DNA from: Mesolinea sp040772305
GTDB taxonomy: Bacteria; Chloroflexota; Anaerolineae; Anaerolineales; Anaerolineaceae
Length of the DNA stretch: 64,000 nt
NCBI GenBank assembly: GCA_040772305.1
Contig: JAXGYK010000001.1
Span: forward strand, 372,001-436,000
Direction: 5' to 3'
Shown piece after piece: positions 1-7,762 of this stretch. The first letter of the stretch is position 1. Each line of letters opens with the position of its first letter. The notes beneath the pieces are model-generated. The model had not been told where the DNA came from and did not search any database. It saw only the letters and a list, made by a program, of their open reading frames with translations. The position numbers and the translations under genes were made by a program.

Positions 1-625
1 GATTGAAGACCACAAAACTATTTAACTCATGGTTCCGGGCTTTGCAATAGCAGGACAGAATTGGCTCGATATGCTTCGCCTTTATGGGTTCTTCAGGCTG
101 AATGCCGGTCATCTTTGAAAAAAGAACCTCCCGTTGAACCCAGTCTGGTCCAAACGGTTTATCTAAGCCGCTCAAACCCATTACAACAAATATTGCACGA
201 GTTCCAGTTGCAAGGACAGGCTCATAGTCAGCAGGAGCTTTTAATGGCTTGCCTCTTGACCCATCAGCTTCAACAATCAAGGCAATTGCTTCCTTTTTTG
301 CAAGATCAGCCAAGTCCCTCAGTTGTGAAGCGCTGGGAGCAGTCCATTTCGCCGTCTGGTCTAATGGTCCTGTAAGCAAAACGCTTTTATAGGAATAGAG
401 GCCACTGGCTTTCGGAATCTGATCCCCTGCATCTAATATCAGGTGATGCTCAGCTAAACGGTTTTGCTCCTTGCCAAGGTGGGTAGTCGTTGAAAGCAGA
501 ACCAGTCCAGGCAAGCTGCTTGCCAGCAATTCTAGGAAAGTACTCTTGCCGCCTGAGCCAACCACGGAGATAACGCCCGGTAAATACACCAGGACAGATT
601 CCAAAAGGGCGGCGGGAGAATTCAT
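1..625 (-). CDS. yqeC: YqeC-family selenium-dependent hydroxylase accessory protein, 3' end outside window
   Basis: The reverse-strand frame is open from the ATG at 625-623 to the window edge, so the C-terminus is missing. The N-terminus carries a P-loop-like VVGSGGKST (residues about 17-25), then LLSTTTHLG, and further on VEADGSRGKPLKAPA followed by YEPVLA, the signature stretches of the YqeC family. This family is known as a putative accessory factor for selenium-dependent molybdenum hydroxylases; its exact biochemistry is not settled. Its ATG overlaps the TGA of the upstream yqeB (ATGA, 622-625), so the two are translationally coupled. A plus-strand frame in the same stretch is a shadow. 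Family assignment is firm; the presence of a selenium-labile hydroxylase in this genome is inference. Confidence 0.88.
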   Translation of the reverse strand, partial: MNSPAALLESVLVYLPGVISVVGSGGKSTFLELLASSLPGLVLLSTTTHLGKEQNRLAEHHLILDAGDQIPKASGLYSYKSVLLTGPLDQTAKWTAPSASQLRDLADLAKKEAIALIVEADGSRGKPLKAPADYEPVLATGTRAIFVVMGLSGLDKPFGPDWVQREVLFSKMTGIQPEEPIKAKHIEPILSCYCKARNHELNSFVVFN

Positions 626-1425
626 ATAACCTGTAAGGAGCTCAGTGCTTCCAGCACCCCATGACCCACAGCCATGGCCTTATCTGAGGGATGGCGAGCC
701 AGTTCTGGATCCAAGCGCGGATCCACATCCCCAACCTTAACATGGGCTTCAAGGTACGCCTGCGGACGCAAGATTCCACGCAGTAAGCCTTTAAAGGGTG
801 CACGGATCTCCTCTCCTCCGGATCTGGCCAGGATCTGGCCTGCTTCGACTATTTCTCCAATTTCGACCAGCGGTTCAAAAACTCCGCTGGTCGATGAATA
901 AAGCACTCTTTCACGGGCAAAGCCCTCTACAATACCAGGAATGCCGGTATCTGCCTGAGGAGAACCGTTTAAAAACACTTTTCCTAAATGTATACCTCGA
1001 TTGGTTTCTATCGCTGCATGGCAGTTCACTCCAACCGTGAAGCCTGGTCCCAGCCCTATCAGCGGCGTTTCCCCCTTTATATCGCCAAGGTCCTTTTTAA
1101 GCATGCGTCCATCTACAAGCGCATCCCAGGATAAGTGTCCTAATTGCTCCATGTTTGGGTCAACAACCACCGGTATCGCATGTTTTTCCCATATTTTCTC
1201 GAGATCCTGCACCGTACAGGCAAAAGCATCAACCCCTTCAACAGTATTTTTGCCCTTGTAGATCGCATCCGCAAATGAAACCGAACAACGCACAACCAGC
1301 GGTGCTGCAATTTCAGTCATCGCAACCCGCAGGCCCGCAGCGTGCAGCACCAAAGCAACACCAGTTGCCAAATCCCCTGCACCGCGTATCAGAATTTTTT
1401 TGCTATTTTGTCCAGTTTCTTTCAT
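622..1425 (-). CDS. yqeB: YqeB-family selenium-dependent molybdenum hydroxylase system protein
   Basis: About 267 residues. Begins with a Rossmann-like KILIRGAGDLATGVA nucleotide-binding loop, followed by EIAAPLVVRCSVSFADA and a central VVVDPN and GLGPGF region, which are hallmarks of the EF2563/YqeB family found with selenium-dependent molybdenum hydroxylases. The C-terminal half contains a lipoyl/biotinyl-like fold segment (GEIVEAGQILAR). The longest frame would begin at 1470 inside the preceding aldehyde dehydrogenase; I chose the ATG at 1425 because it starts immediately before the conserved nucleotide-binding segment and leaves a 20-bp gap to the upstream stop. It lies between the aldehyde dehydrogenase and yqeC on the same strand, probably one transcript. 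Confidence 0.87.
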   Translation of the reverse strand: MKETGQNSKKILIRGAGDLATGVALVLHAAGLRVAMTEIAAPLVVRCSVSFADAIYKGKNTVEGVDAFACTVQDLEKIWEKHAIPVVVDPNMEQLGHLSWDALVDGRMLKKDLGDIKGETPLIGLGPGFTVGVNCHAAIETNRGIHLGKVFLNGSPQADTGIPGIVEGFARERVLYSSTSGVFEPLVEIGEIVEAGQILARSGGEEIRAPFKGLLRGILRPQAYLEAHVKVGDVDPRLDPELARHPSDKAMAVGHGVLEALSSLQVI

Positions 1426-1445
1426 AAAATGCAATAACCCTTGTC

Positions 1446-3020
1446 TTAAGATCGTTGTACCCGGTTGCAAACTTGCTCGTGCATATACAGTGGCAGATAG
1501 TATAAACCACCAGCGTTTTTCCCGCTGCTACCGCTTCCTTTCCAACCGCCGAAAGGTTGGAAGCCAGGCCATGCACCGGTAGTGGAACCCTGGGGACGGT
1601 TGGCATATGCCACTCCAGCCTGAATATTATTAAAGAACCATTCTGTTTCTTCTGCGTTGCCGTAAAAACCTGCTGTTAAACCATAAAGCGTATCGTTGGC
1701 TAGCTGCATCGCTTGTTCCAGGTTTTTAACCTTTCCAATCGTCATAATCGGCAAAAACATTTCCTCTTTCCACAAACGGTGGTTAAAGGGCAGCTCAGCA
1801 ACAATTGTTGGGGCGCAAAAATATCCCTTTTCCAGCTTCCCATTCCGAAGCTGCTTGCCGCCAGTGATAAGCTTCCCGGCTGCCAAGAGTTCATCAACAT
1901 AGGCTTGATAGTCTTCGTAGGCTTTTTTGTTAATTACAGACCCCATGAAGACATCTTGCTGGGTTGGGTCGCCAACTTTCAGCTTTTTTGTAAGGTCTGT
2001 AAGCTTTTCCAATAAGACCTCATACACTTCTTCTTCAACATATACACGTGAGGCAGCTGAACATTTTTGGCCGCTAAGCCCAAAAGCAGAGCGCACAATT
2101 CCAAGAGCAGCATCATCCAAATCAGCATTTTTTGAAACAATCGTGGCGTTTTTACCTCCCAGTTCCAGGATACATGGCTTCACATAAGGCCCTGCCGCCA
2201 TTTTGCGGAAAATCCCCATGCCTACCTCGTAGGAGCCAGTAAAGGTTATTCCATCGATCTGGTCGCTGTTTGTCAGAGCGTCTCCCAGCACCCGTCCTGA
2301 ACCGGTAACAAAGTTTAAAACCCCTGGGGGGAAACCCACTTCACGGGCCGCTTCACTCATTAAGTAACTAGTCCAAGCAGCATCACTAGCCGGTTTAAGA
2401 ACCACAGTATTACCGGCAGCCAAAGCTGCTCCGGCTGGCCCGCCTGCCAATGCAGCCGGGAAGTTAAAGGGGGAGATTACCAGCCAGACCCCATAAGGTC
2501 TTAGTAAGGACTGATTGGTAGAGACAAAACCATCCAATGGGTCCTGCCCCATAGGGTGTTGAAAACCAGCGTTTTGTTCCATCATTTCGCAGGAGTACTC
2601 AATGAGGGCCACAGTCTCGGCAAGATCTCCCAGGGACTCCATGCGGTTTTTTCCAACTTGCAATGAGGTTACAGCACCAATTTCAAAAATGCGTTCATTA
2701 ATGCGCTTGGCCCATTTCCGAATAATAGCAACACGTTCCTGCCATGGAGCTGCACTCCAGCTTGGGAAAACCCGGCGAGCAGCCGAAATGGCATCTTCAG
2801 CGTCCTGCCGGCTGCCTTTTTGAAATGTGGCAAGATGCCAGTCCCTGTTTACCGGAGAAAAGACTTTATGTTTATCCTCAGAAAAACGATCCGCTCCATC
2901 AATAATCATGGGATATTCCCGACCCAAGATTAATCGGACTTCTTCAAGAGCGGCTTCGTATTGATTATGTAATTCTTGCGGGGGGTTAAACATGGTTGAA
3001 TATGTTAATTGAAATGTCAT
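1446..3020 (-). CDS. NAD(P)-dependent aldehyde dehydrogenase, glutamate-semialdehyde dehydrogenase-like
   Basis: 524 residues, the full length of the ALDH superfamily. Visible motifs: SPFNFP (183-188), catalytic base in LELGGKN (Glu286), nucleophile in GQKCSAASR (Cys320), and a C-terminal PFGGWKGSGSSG. The N-terminal extension with FSPVNRD and the GQKCSA signature resemble the 1-pyrroline-5-carboxylate / glutamate-gamma-semialdehyde dehydrogenase (RocA/PutA) branch, but the substrate cannot be fixed from sequence alone. It would oxidise an aldehyde to the acid with NAD(P). It stands downstream of the AOR operon, in line with it, so aldehydes made or consumed by the tungsten enzyme could be linked to pyridine nucleotides here (inference). 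A 17-bp palindrome lies 61 bp upstream of its start. Confidence 0.85.
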   Translation of the reverse strand: MTFQLTYSTMFNPPQELHNQYEAALEEVRLILGREYPMIIDGADRFSEDKHKVFSPVNRDWHLATFQKGSRQDAEDAISAARRVFPSWSAAPWQERVAIIRKWAKRINERIFEIGAVTSLQVGKNRMESLGDLAETVALIEYSCEMMEQNAGFQHPMGQDPLDGFVSTNQSLLRPYGVWLVISPFNFPAALAGGPAGAALAAGNTVVLKPASDAAWTSYLMSEAAREVGFPPGVLNFVTGSGRVLGDALTNSDQIDGITFTGSYEVGMGIFRKMAAGPYVKPCILELGGKNATIVSKNADLDDAALGIVRSAFGLSGQKCSAASRVYVEEEVYEVLLEKLTDLTKKLKVGDPTQQDVFMGSVINKKAYEDYQAYVDELLAAGKLITGGKQLRNGKLEKGYFCAPTIVAELPFNHRLWKEEMFLPIMTIGKVKNLEQAMQLANDTLYGLTAGFYGNAEETEWFFNNIQAGVAYANRPQGSTTGAWPGFQPFGGWKGSGSSGKNAGGLYYLPLYMHEQVCNRVQRS

Positions 3021-3081
3021 TTAGATTACTCCTTTACTATTTTTAGAATTTTACACAGGTACTGTTGAAACATCCAGCATT

Positions 3082-3098
3082 TACTCAAAAATTGAGTA
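3082..3098. promoter_or_regulatory. 17-bp palindrome upstream of aldehyde dehydrogenase gene
   Basis: Perfect inverted repeat TACTCAA, spacer AAA, TTGAGTA in the 121-bp gap between the ThiF-like gene and the aldehyde dehydrogenase. On the minus strand a -10-like TATACT overlaps one arm, so a bound repressor would block a promoter for the dehydrogenase. No matching regulator is identified; the site is a candidate operator only. Confidence 0.35.
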
Positions 3099-3141
3099 TA
3101 TATGCCCCAGATTTAATCTTTAGATGTCATATGTCCGATTT

Positions 3142-3837
3142 CTAGCTCATGGTAAATTGTTCAAAGCTGAAATGATCTAAATCTATTTGGAGTACTGTGT
3201 TGTTTGCTACGCTCTTTCCCAGCAGGTAACGCACTGCAAGTGCTGCCTGCAAGGCAGCAACCAAGATGGCAACAGGCGCCAACATTGCCTGAGGTTCTAG
3301 AGTTGCGCTTGCTTGTTCTGCGGGAAATAAATCATCAAGCAGGTGGCTATCAGGAAGTATCAATGCCGCATGACCATACCAGGAACCTATCGCTCCATGA
3401 ACCATCGCTAAACCAGCCTGAGAACAGGCTTGGGCGAGTAAGAAGCGAGTAGAGATATTATCCAAGGCATCTACCACCAGGTCGCAGTCTTTCAAGAGAT
3501 CCGCAGCATTGTCTGCATCCAGATATATCGCAAAATCTTCTACTTCCACCGTGGGATTGATAGCAAAGACACGTTGTTTGGCCGCCAATGTTTTGGGCCT
3601 GCCAATATTCATACTGCTGGAGAAGAGTTGACGGTTTAGGTCACTCTCCTTAAATACATCACCGTCAACTACTCTTAATCTACCTACCCCAATACGAGCC
3701 AATGCCTCAATAACATAGCCGCCCAAACCACCACAACCTACTATGAGAACGCGTTTGGCAGCCAGAGCTTTCTGGTCTTGTTCGGTGATGGCATCCAGGT
3801 TTCGCAAATAACGGTCCGGCAGTTTATCCTCCTGCAA
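3142..3837 (-). CDS. ThiF/MoeB/HesA-family adenylyltransferase without zinc cysteines
   Basis: 231 residues, an E1-like enzyme that adenylates the C-terminal glycine of a small sulfur carrier. Seen: ATP-binding GCGGLGG (residues about 34-40), DLNRQLF with the arginine finger, and the VDALDN segment that binds Mg-ATP. The two CxxC pairs that hold zinc in MoeB and ThiF are absent; the equivalent region reads DDLFPAEQASATLEP. The gene overlaps the MoaD/ThiS-like carrier gene by 14 bp, so the two are almost certainly partners. Because the carrier follows the AOR gene, the pair likely supplies dithiolene sulfur for the pterin cofactor of that enzyme or a similar cofactor (inference); a thiamine role is the alternative, but no thiamine gene is near. 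Confidence 0.82.
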   Translation of the reverse strand: MQEDKLPDRYLRNLDAITEQDQKALAAKRVLIVGCGGLGGYVIEALARIGVGRLRVVDGDVFKESDLNRQLFSSSMNIGRPKTLAAKQRVFAINPTVEVEDFAIYLDADNAADLLKDCDLVVDALDNISTRFLLAQACSQAGLAMVHGAIGSWYGHAALILPDSHLLDDLFPAEQASATLEPQAMLAPVAILVAALQAALAVRYLLGKSVANNTVLQIDLDHFSFEQFTMS

Positions 3838-4021
3838 TCAGATGCAATACAACCACATCATCACCCTCGGCGATCATCCTTTGCTGCCAGTTTTCTTCTG
3901 GAATGTATTCGCCGTTGATGCGCACGATGATATGTTTAAATATGTAACCCTTCTCATCTAAAAGCTTTTGGACGCTTAAATCCGCGTGCCAGGGATGTTC
4001 CCGGGTATTAACGGTAATCAT
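3824..4021 (-). CDS. MoaD/ThiS-like sulfur carrier protein
   Basis: 65 residues with the beta-grasp ubiquitin-like pattern and a terminal Gly-Gly (LIAGG), the residue that is adenylated and thiocarboxylated by E1-like enzymes. The start ATG lies in an ATGA overlap with the end of the AOR gene (4018-4021) and the 3' end overlaps the adenylyltransferase gene, so translation of all three is coupled. Position between AOR and its E1 points to a dedicated MoaD-type carrier for the tungsten or molybdenum pterin cofactor; ThiS is the other family that would fit the sequence. Confidence 0.82.
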   Translation of the reverse strand: MITVNTREHPWHADLSVQKLLDEKGYIFKHIIVRINGEYIPEENWQQRMIAEGDDVVVLHLIAGG

Positions 4022-6150
4022 AGATACTGTTTTACCACCTCTACCACTTCTGGTAAATCCATCCCCAGCTTCTTAAGGTGTTCCAAGGTAGGCACCCCAT
4101 TGGGAGTCCAACCCCGGCGTTTGTAAACGGCATCGGTCAAAAGCTCAAACTGCTGCTCGCGATACTTACGCGTTACTGCGATCTTCTCATCTAAGTCCAT
4201 TTTTTCAGGGTCCAGACCTTGTTTTTCACGCAGTTGCGAATCGTAAAGTTCCTGCCGGCTCAAATATTCTTCGCGGGTTACCGGTCCCATGGAACGGTAG
4301 GGAGCTTTATCATGCTTGCGCAGGCCGCTGCCCATACGCAGGTTAAAAACACGCTGGTAATTGTAGACACGCTCACTTTGGGTAATCAGATCTTCCTTGG
4401 TAATCGAGTCGCCAGTTACACCATTGTAGATATCCACATAGTTTTGGACATGTTCCGGCACACGGGCAGGGATATCTGTAAGGTGGTTATCTGCCGGCAC
4501 AATATCGTTCCAAGGCAATTTGCAAAGACCCATTAAACCAAACCAGGTACGGAACATAGGGTAGTAATGCAGCGCTTCGGCTTTTTCCTCAAAGCTGGGG
4601 ATCTGGTTATTAACCATATCCATGAAAATCAGCCAGGCCTCGTCATGCTGGGGGCCTTTATTCGTGAGGGCAAAACCACCTTGCTGTGCCAGGCTTTCTT
4701 TATGGCAATACTCACTGTATTCCAGGCCTTTGCTTTCCATGCCGATGTCTTCCATAAGCTTGGGATCCGCCCCAAACTGTTCTGCGAATATTTTTTTCAG
4801 TTTGCGAATACCCAGCCCGGCAATGGGACCAAAGCCTTCACCTCGGCTCATCTGGTGCATGAGCTCCAGCACAGCTTCATGGTTGCCAAAGGCCAAGTCT
4901 AAGCCGCCCATATCTTCCTGAGTGATCTGCCCGCGCTGATAACATTCCATGATAAAAGCTACACAAGTGGCAAAGCTGATCAGGTCAATGCCATAGGTAT
5001 CGCAGTAAAAGTTCTCTTCCAGGATAGCACGCGGGTCAAAAACACCCAAGTTTGAGCCCAGACCAGCCACGCACTCGTACTCCGGGCCATCCACTGTAAC
5101 ACAGTCACCCTTATAAGGACCGGTTAGCAGTTTAAAATGGTCTGCCGTCTTCGCACAACTCATCGTACAGCCATACCAGCAGCCATCATGGATTCCCTGC
5201 GTTAGAAAATGTTCAATAAAGACCTGCGGACTGATATTAACTGCTGCCGGGTCACCTCCGGTCTGGAAATTGCGCGTGGGCAGCAGATCATACTTGTTCA
5301 TTACCAGGATGGTATTGGCGGTCCCAATTTTACGCATGCCGTTTTGGCGTTCATCCAGGTCACGCATTTCTTTGTGGTACTTAACCCCCACTTTATTAAT
5401 CAGGCTTATATCAGCGACATCATTAAGATTGTTATGGATACCTTTAAAGCGCACGACCAAAGCCTTGATCTTTTTATCCAGCATGATCGTACCTAAGCCG
5501 CCACGGGCAGCTTGCTTAAAGCGCACCGTTTTACGACGGGGATCATAAAAGCTGAAGTTGAGCATGCCGTAGAGGATATGCCGGGCTGCCGATCCAGCCG
5601 AAACAATCGAAATATTTACTTTATCCTGTTCATCCTCGGCATATTTTGCGGTCAGTTCCTCAGCCAGTATATGAGTATCTTCCGACAAGCCTTCCGCGGT
5701 TTCAATTTCGATTAGGCCCTTATTGCCATCGATAAATACAATTAGATCTTCAGTGGCCTTGCCCTGCAGTTCCAGGGCATCCCAGCCGCTAAACTTAAGC
5801 AGGGGACCAAAATAACCGCCGGCATTACTATCCACAGGAATATCCGTCAGGGGCGAAATCGCTGCTACCAAAGTTTTTCCCATGCCGGCATACTGCGTAA
5901 CGCCGCCCAAGGGGCCGCAGCTCATCACAATTTCATTTTCAGGATCATCCCATTTGGTGTCTGGCTTTACAGCCCTCCAAAGATAGTAAAGATCGAAGCC
6001 TCTACCACCGATGAACTTATCTTTCATCAGTTGCGTCACCTCTTTTTCCTCGATGCGCAGATCCCCCACGTTGATATAGAGAGTCTTATTGGTATAGCCG
6101 CGATGGATACGTGCTGGTTCGTAGGAATAGCTTTTGAGGATCTTACCCAT
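4018..6150 (-). CDS. Aldehyde:ferredoxin oxidoreductase family protein (tungsten/molybdenum)
   Basis: 710 residues, longer than the roughly 600-residue archaeal AORs and closer in size to the YdhV/BamB-type members. AOR family enzymes interconvert aldehydes and carboxylic acids with ferredoxin, using a bis-pterin tungsten centre and one [4Fe-4S] cluster. Seen: the N-terminal FIGGRGFDLYYLW start of the AOR-N domain, VDSNAGGYFGPLLKFSG pterin-binding region (residues 106-122), cluster cysteines CWYGCTMSC (Cys324, 328, 332) and a later Cys in LMGLCKLPW, plus a GLGSNLGVFD stretch. Cysteine spacing is Cx3Cx3C rather than the Cx2Cx3C of classical AORs. It is preceded 9 bp upstream by a ferredoxin gene and followed in overlap by the sulfur carrier. 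The substrate is unknown. Confidence 0.92.
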   Translation of the reverse strand: MGKILKSYSYEPARIHRGYTNKTLYINVGDLRIEEKEVTQLMKDKFIGGRGFDLYYLWRAVKPDTKWDDPENEIVMSCGPLGGVTQYAGMGKTLVAAISPLTDIPVDSNAGGYFGPLLKFSGWDALELQGKATEDLIVFIDGNKGLIEIETAEGLSEDTHILAEELTAKYAEDEQDKVNISIVSAGSAARHILYGMLNFSFYDPRRKTVRFKQAARGGLGTIMLDKKIKALVVRFKGIHNNLNDVADISLINKVGVKYHKEMRDLDERQNGMRKIGTANTILVMNKYDLLPTRNFQTGGDPAAVNISPQVFIEHFLTQGIHDGCWYGCTMSCAKTADHFKLLTGPYKGDCVTVDGPEYECVAGLGSNLGVFDPRAILEENFYCDTYGIDLISFATCVAFIMECYQRGQITQEDMGGLDLAFGNHEAVLELMHQMSRGEGFGPIAGLGIRKLKKIFAEQFGADPKLMEDIGMESKGLEYSEYCHKESLAQQGGFALTNKGPQHDEAWLIFMDMVNNQIPSFEEKAEALHYYPMFRTWFGLMGLCKLPWNDIVPADNHLTDIPARVPEHVQNYVDIYNGVTGDSITKEDLITQSERVYNYQRVFNLRMGSGLRKHDKAPYRSMGPVTREEYLSRQELYDSQLREKQGLDPEKMDLDEKIAVTRKYREQQFELLTDAVYKRRGWTPNGVPTLEHLKKLGMDLPEVVEVVKQYL

Positions 6151-6159
6151 GAGGTCTCC

Positions 6160-6549
6160 TTAATTCTTGCTAACTAAAATTTCCAGAGCCCCTTTAGGGC
6201 ACTTTTTGACACAAATACCACAGGCAATGCACTTAAACGGGATAGGTTGGTCATCCATATAATGCATGGCTAGTTCAGTGCAAAAACCCACACAGCCCAA
6301 ACAACCTACGCACAAATCTTTATCAATGCGCACAACGCCGTTCCTATCGCGATAAATCGCATGGGCGGTGCACATGTTGATGCATTCGCCACATTGGGTG
6401 CACATTACAGCATGAAAGGTGTTGAAGTTGTTGGTGAGGCGGATGGCAGAATAATCGCGGTCTTCGCGTTTAAAAAATGCCTTCGCGCATGCTATTTCAC
6501 ACTCGCGGCAGCCATCGCATATTTCTTGTCTGTGATGAAGAGCTTTCAT
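6160..6549 (-). CDS. Ferredoxin-like protein with four [4Fe-4S] motifs, AOR electron-transfer subunit
   Basis: 129 residues with four cysteine clusters in order: CDGCRECEIAC, CTQCGECINMC, CVGCLGCVGFC and CIACGICVKKC. Such polyferredoxins pair with AOR-type or hydrogenase catalytic subunits (AorA, HycB/CooF and YdhY relatives). The upstream-extended frame to 6762 runs into the insertion sequence, so I chose the ATG at 6549, preceded by GGAAAGGA at good spacing. It is the first gene of the AOR unit; the right-hand edge of the unit is 121 bp from an IS481-type insertion, so the native promoter region has been separated from whatever lay further upstream. Confidence 0.9.
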   Translation of the reverse strand: MKALHHRQEICDGCRECEIACAKAFFKREDRDYSAIRLTNNFNTFHAVMCTQCGECINMCTAHAIYRDRNGVVRIDKDLCVGCLGCVGFCTELAMHYMDDQPIPFKCIACGICVKKCPKGALEILVSKN

Positions 6550-6644
6550 TGCATCCTTTCCGTTAAACGATCTTTGCCTTAGGTGAGCTTGGACCTTAAT
6601 GACATCCCATGAGTATAGCTTTTGGTACAAAAAAGAACAATGCT

Positions 6645-6670
6645 CATTTACTAAGTAGCTGAAACTAAAC
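6645..6670. repeat. 26-bp target-site duplication, left copy (IS481-type element 1)
   Basis: Begins CATTTACTAAG and ends GAAACTAAAC. An identical 26-bp sequence lies at 7737-7762, immediately outside the other end of the element. The base before the left copy (T) and the one before the right copy (A) differ, so the duplication ends exactly there. Confidence 0.93.
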
Positions 6671-7736
6671 TGTTGGTTTACGATACATCTTGGACAGTGA
6701 AGTAAAAGAATAATGCAGGAAGTGGTATCACTGATATTGTTATTGCGCTGAACAAAAAACAATATGGAGGAACCACAACCTGCAATGGATAAGATAACAC
6801 AAGAGATGAAATACCGGTACTCTTTGGTGAACTACGCTCTCAAATATGGGGTAAGCAAAGCAAGCAGAAGATACAACCGGGCGCGAAGTTATATTTACTA
6901 TTGGCTCAAGCGGTTTGATGGAGCAATAGGCTCTTTAGCGGCCAAATCGCGCAGGCCTCATCACCATCCCAATCAACATACCCAGGAAGAGATTGCCCTA
7001 ATCATTCGCTACCGCAGGCGGAATGCGGAGCTGGGATTGTTGGAGTTTTGGTTCAAACTGAGGGAAGTGGGATACACCCGTCATTACGTCAGTTTATATC
7101 GCGTGGAACAAAGGGAAGGGTTAGAGCGGTCCAGGAAACCCAGGCAGAAAGGGCCTCCTCCCAAACCTTATGAGGCGATGCTGTATCCCGGCCAGCGGGT
7201 ACAAATTGACGTCAAACATGTTCCCAGAGAGTGTATCCAAGATAAAACATGGGGAAAGTATTATCAGTACACAGCCATTGATGAATACAGCCGCCTGAGA
7301 TACCTGGCTGCTTATCAGCAGGCGGACACCTTCTCCTCGGCCGATTTCATCAGCAAGGCCGTCCGTTGGTTTTCCTCCCACGGTATTCGTATTGACTGTG
7401 TCCAGACGGACAATGGCCCGGAGTTCACCAGCCACTACAGCAAGAGGGAAGACAACGACAGACCTAACCTCTTCCAGAGATACCTTAGCGAGCATGCCAT
7501 CAAATACAAGCGGATCAAGCCCTATACGCCGCGGCATAACGGCAAGGTGGAAAGGAGCCACAGGGAAGATCAAAAACGTTTTTATGACCGTGCCAAGTTC
7601 TTTTCCTTTGAAGATTTTCAAACACAATTGAGAAGACACAATCAGCGTACGAACAAGATCCCGATGCGACCGCTTAAGTTCCTGTGCCCTTTAGATTATT
7701 TGAAACTCACTGTCCAATATGTTTGACAAACCAACA
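6671..7736 (+). mobile_element. IS481-type insertion sequence, copy 1 (1066 bp)
   Basis: Bounded by about 30-bp imperfect terminal inverted repeats that start TGTTGGTTT and end TTGGACAGTGA; the two ends match at roughly four fifths of positions. It holds one transposase gene on the plus strand and is flanked by exact 26-bp direct repeats, which makes the boundaries unambiguous. Its relative at 28405-29469 has related ends (TGTAGGATT ... TTGGACAGT), the same size within one base and the same 26-bp duplication length. It sits in the intergenic region upstream of the ferredoxin-AOR unit, transcribed away from it. Confidence 0.93.
6785..7726 (+). CDS. IS481-type DDE transposase
   Basis: About 313 residues from the ATG at 6785; an in-frame ATG at 6764 would add seven. 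I prefer 6785 because the second copy of the element starts at the equivalent MDKITQ. An N-terminal helix-turn-helix (VSKASRRYNRARSYIYYWLKR) is followed by the integrase core with the DDE residues in QIDVKH, QTDNGPEF and HNGKVERSH. The core and the YTPRHNGKVERSHREDQKRF segment place it in the IS481/IS3-like retroviral integrase group. The frame is intact, so it may be active. Confidence 0.92.
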   Translation: MDKITQEMKYRYSLVNYALKYGVSKASRRYNRARSYIYYWLKRFDGAIGSLAAKSRRPHHHPNQHTQEEIALIIRYRRRNAELGLLEFWFKLREVGYTRHYVSLYRVEQREGLERSRKPRQKGPPPKPYEAMLYPGQRVQIDVKHVPRECIQDKTWGKYYQYTAIDEYSRLRYLAAYQQADTFSSADFISKAVRWFSSHGIRIDCVQTDNGPEFTSHYSKREDNDRPNLFQRYLSEHAIKYKRIKPYTPRHNGKVERSHREDQKRFYDRAKFFSFEDFQTQLRRHNQRTNKIPMRPLKFLCPLDYLKLTVQYV

Positions 7737-7762
7737 CATTTACTAAGTAGCTGAAACTAAAC
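7737..7762. repeat. 26-bp target-site duplication, right copy (IS481-type element 1)
   Basis: Identical to 6645-6670. Joining the left flank directly to the sequence after 7762 gives the presumed pre-insertion intergenic sequence. Confidence 0.93.

Noticed and set aside
61..375. 104-codon plus-strand frame at the left edge
   Set aside because: It is antisense to the clearly recognisable YqeC frame on the minus strand.
6550..6762. N-terminal extension of the ferredoxin frame
   Set aside because: It crosses the 26-bp target duplication and the end of the IS; the conserved start with a good ribosome binding site is at 6549.
7121..7639. 172-codon minus-strand frame
   Set aside because: Antisense to the IS481-type transposase; no protein-like motifs.
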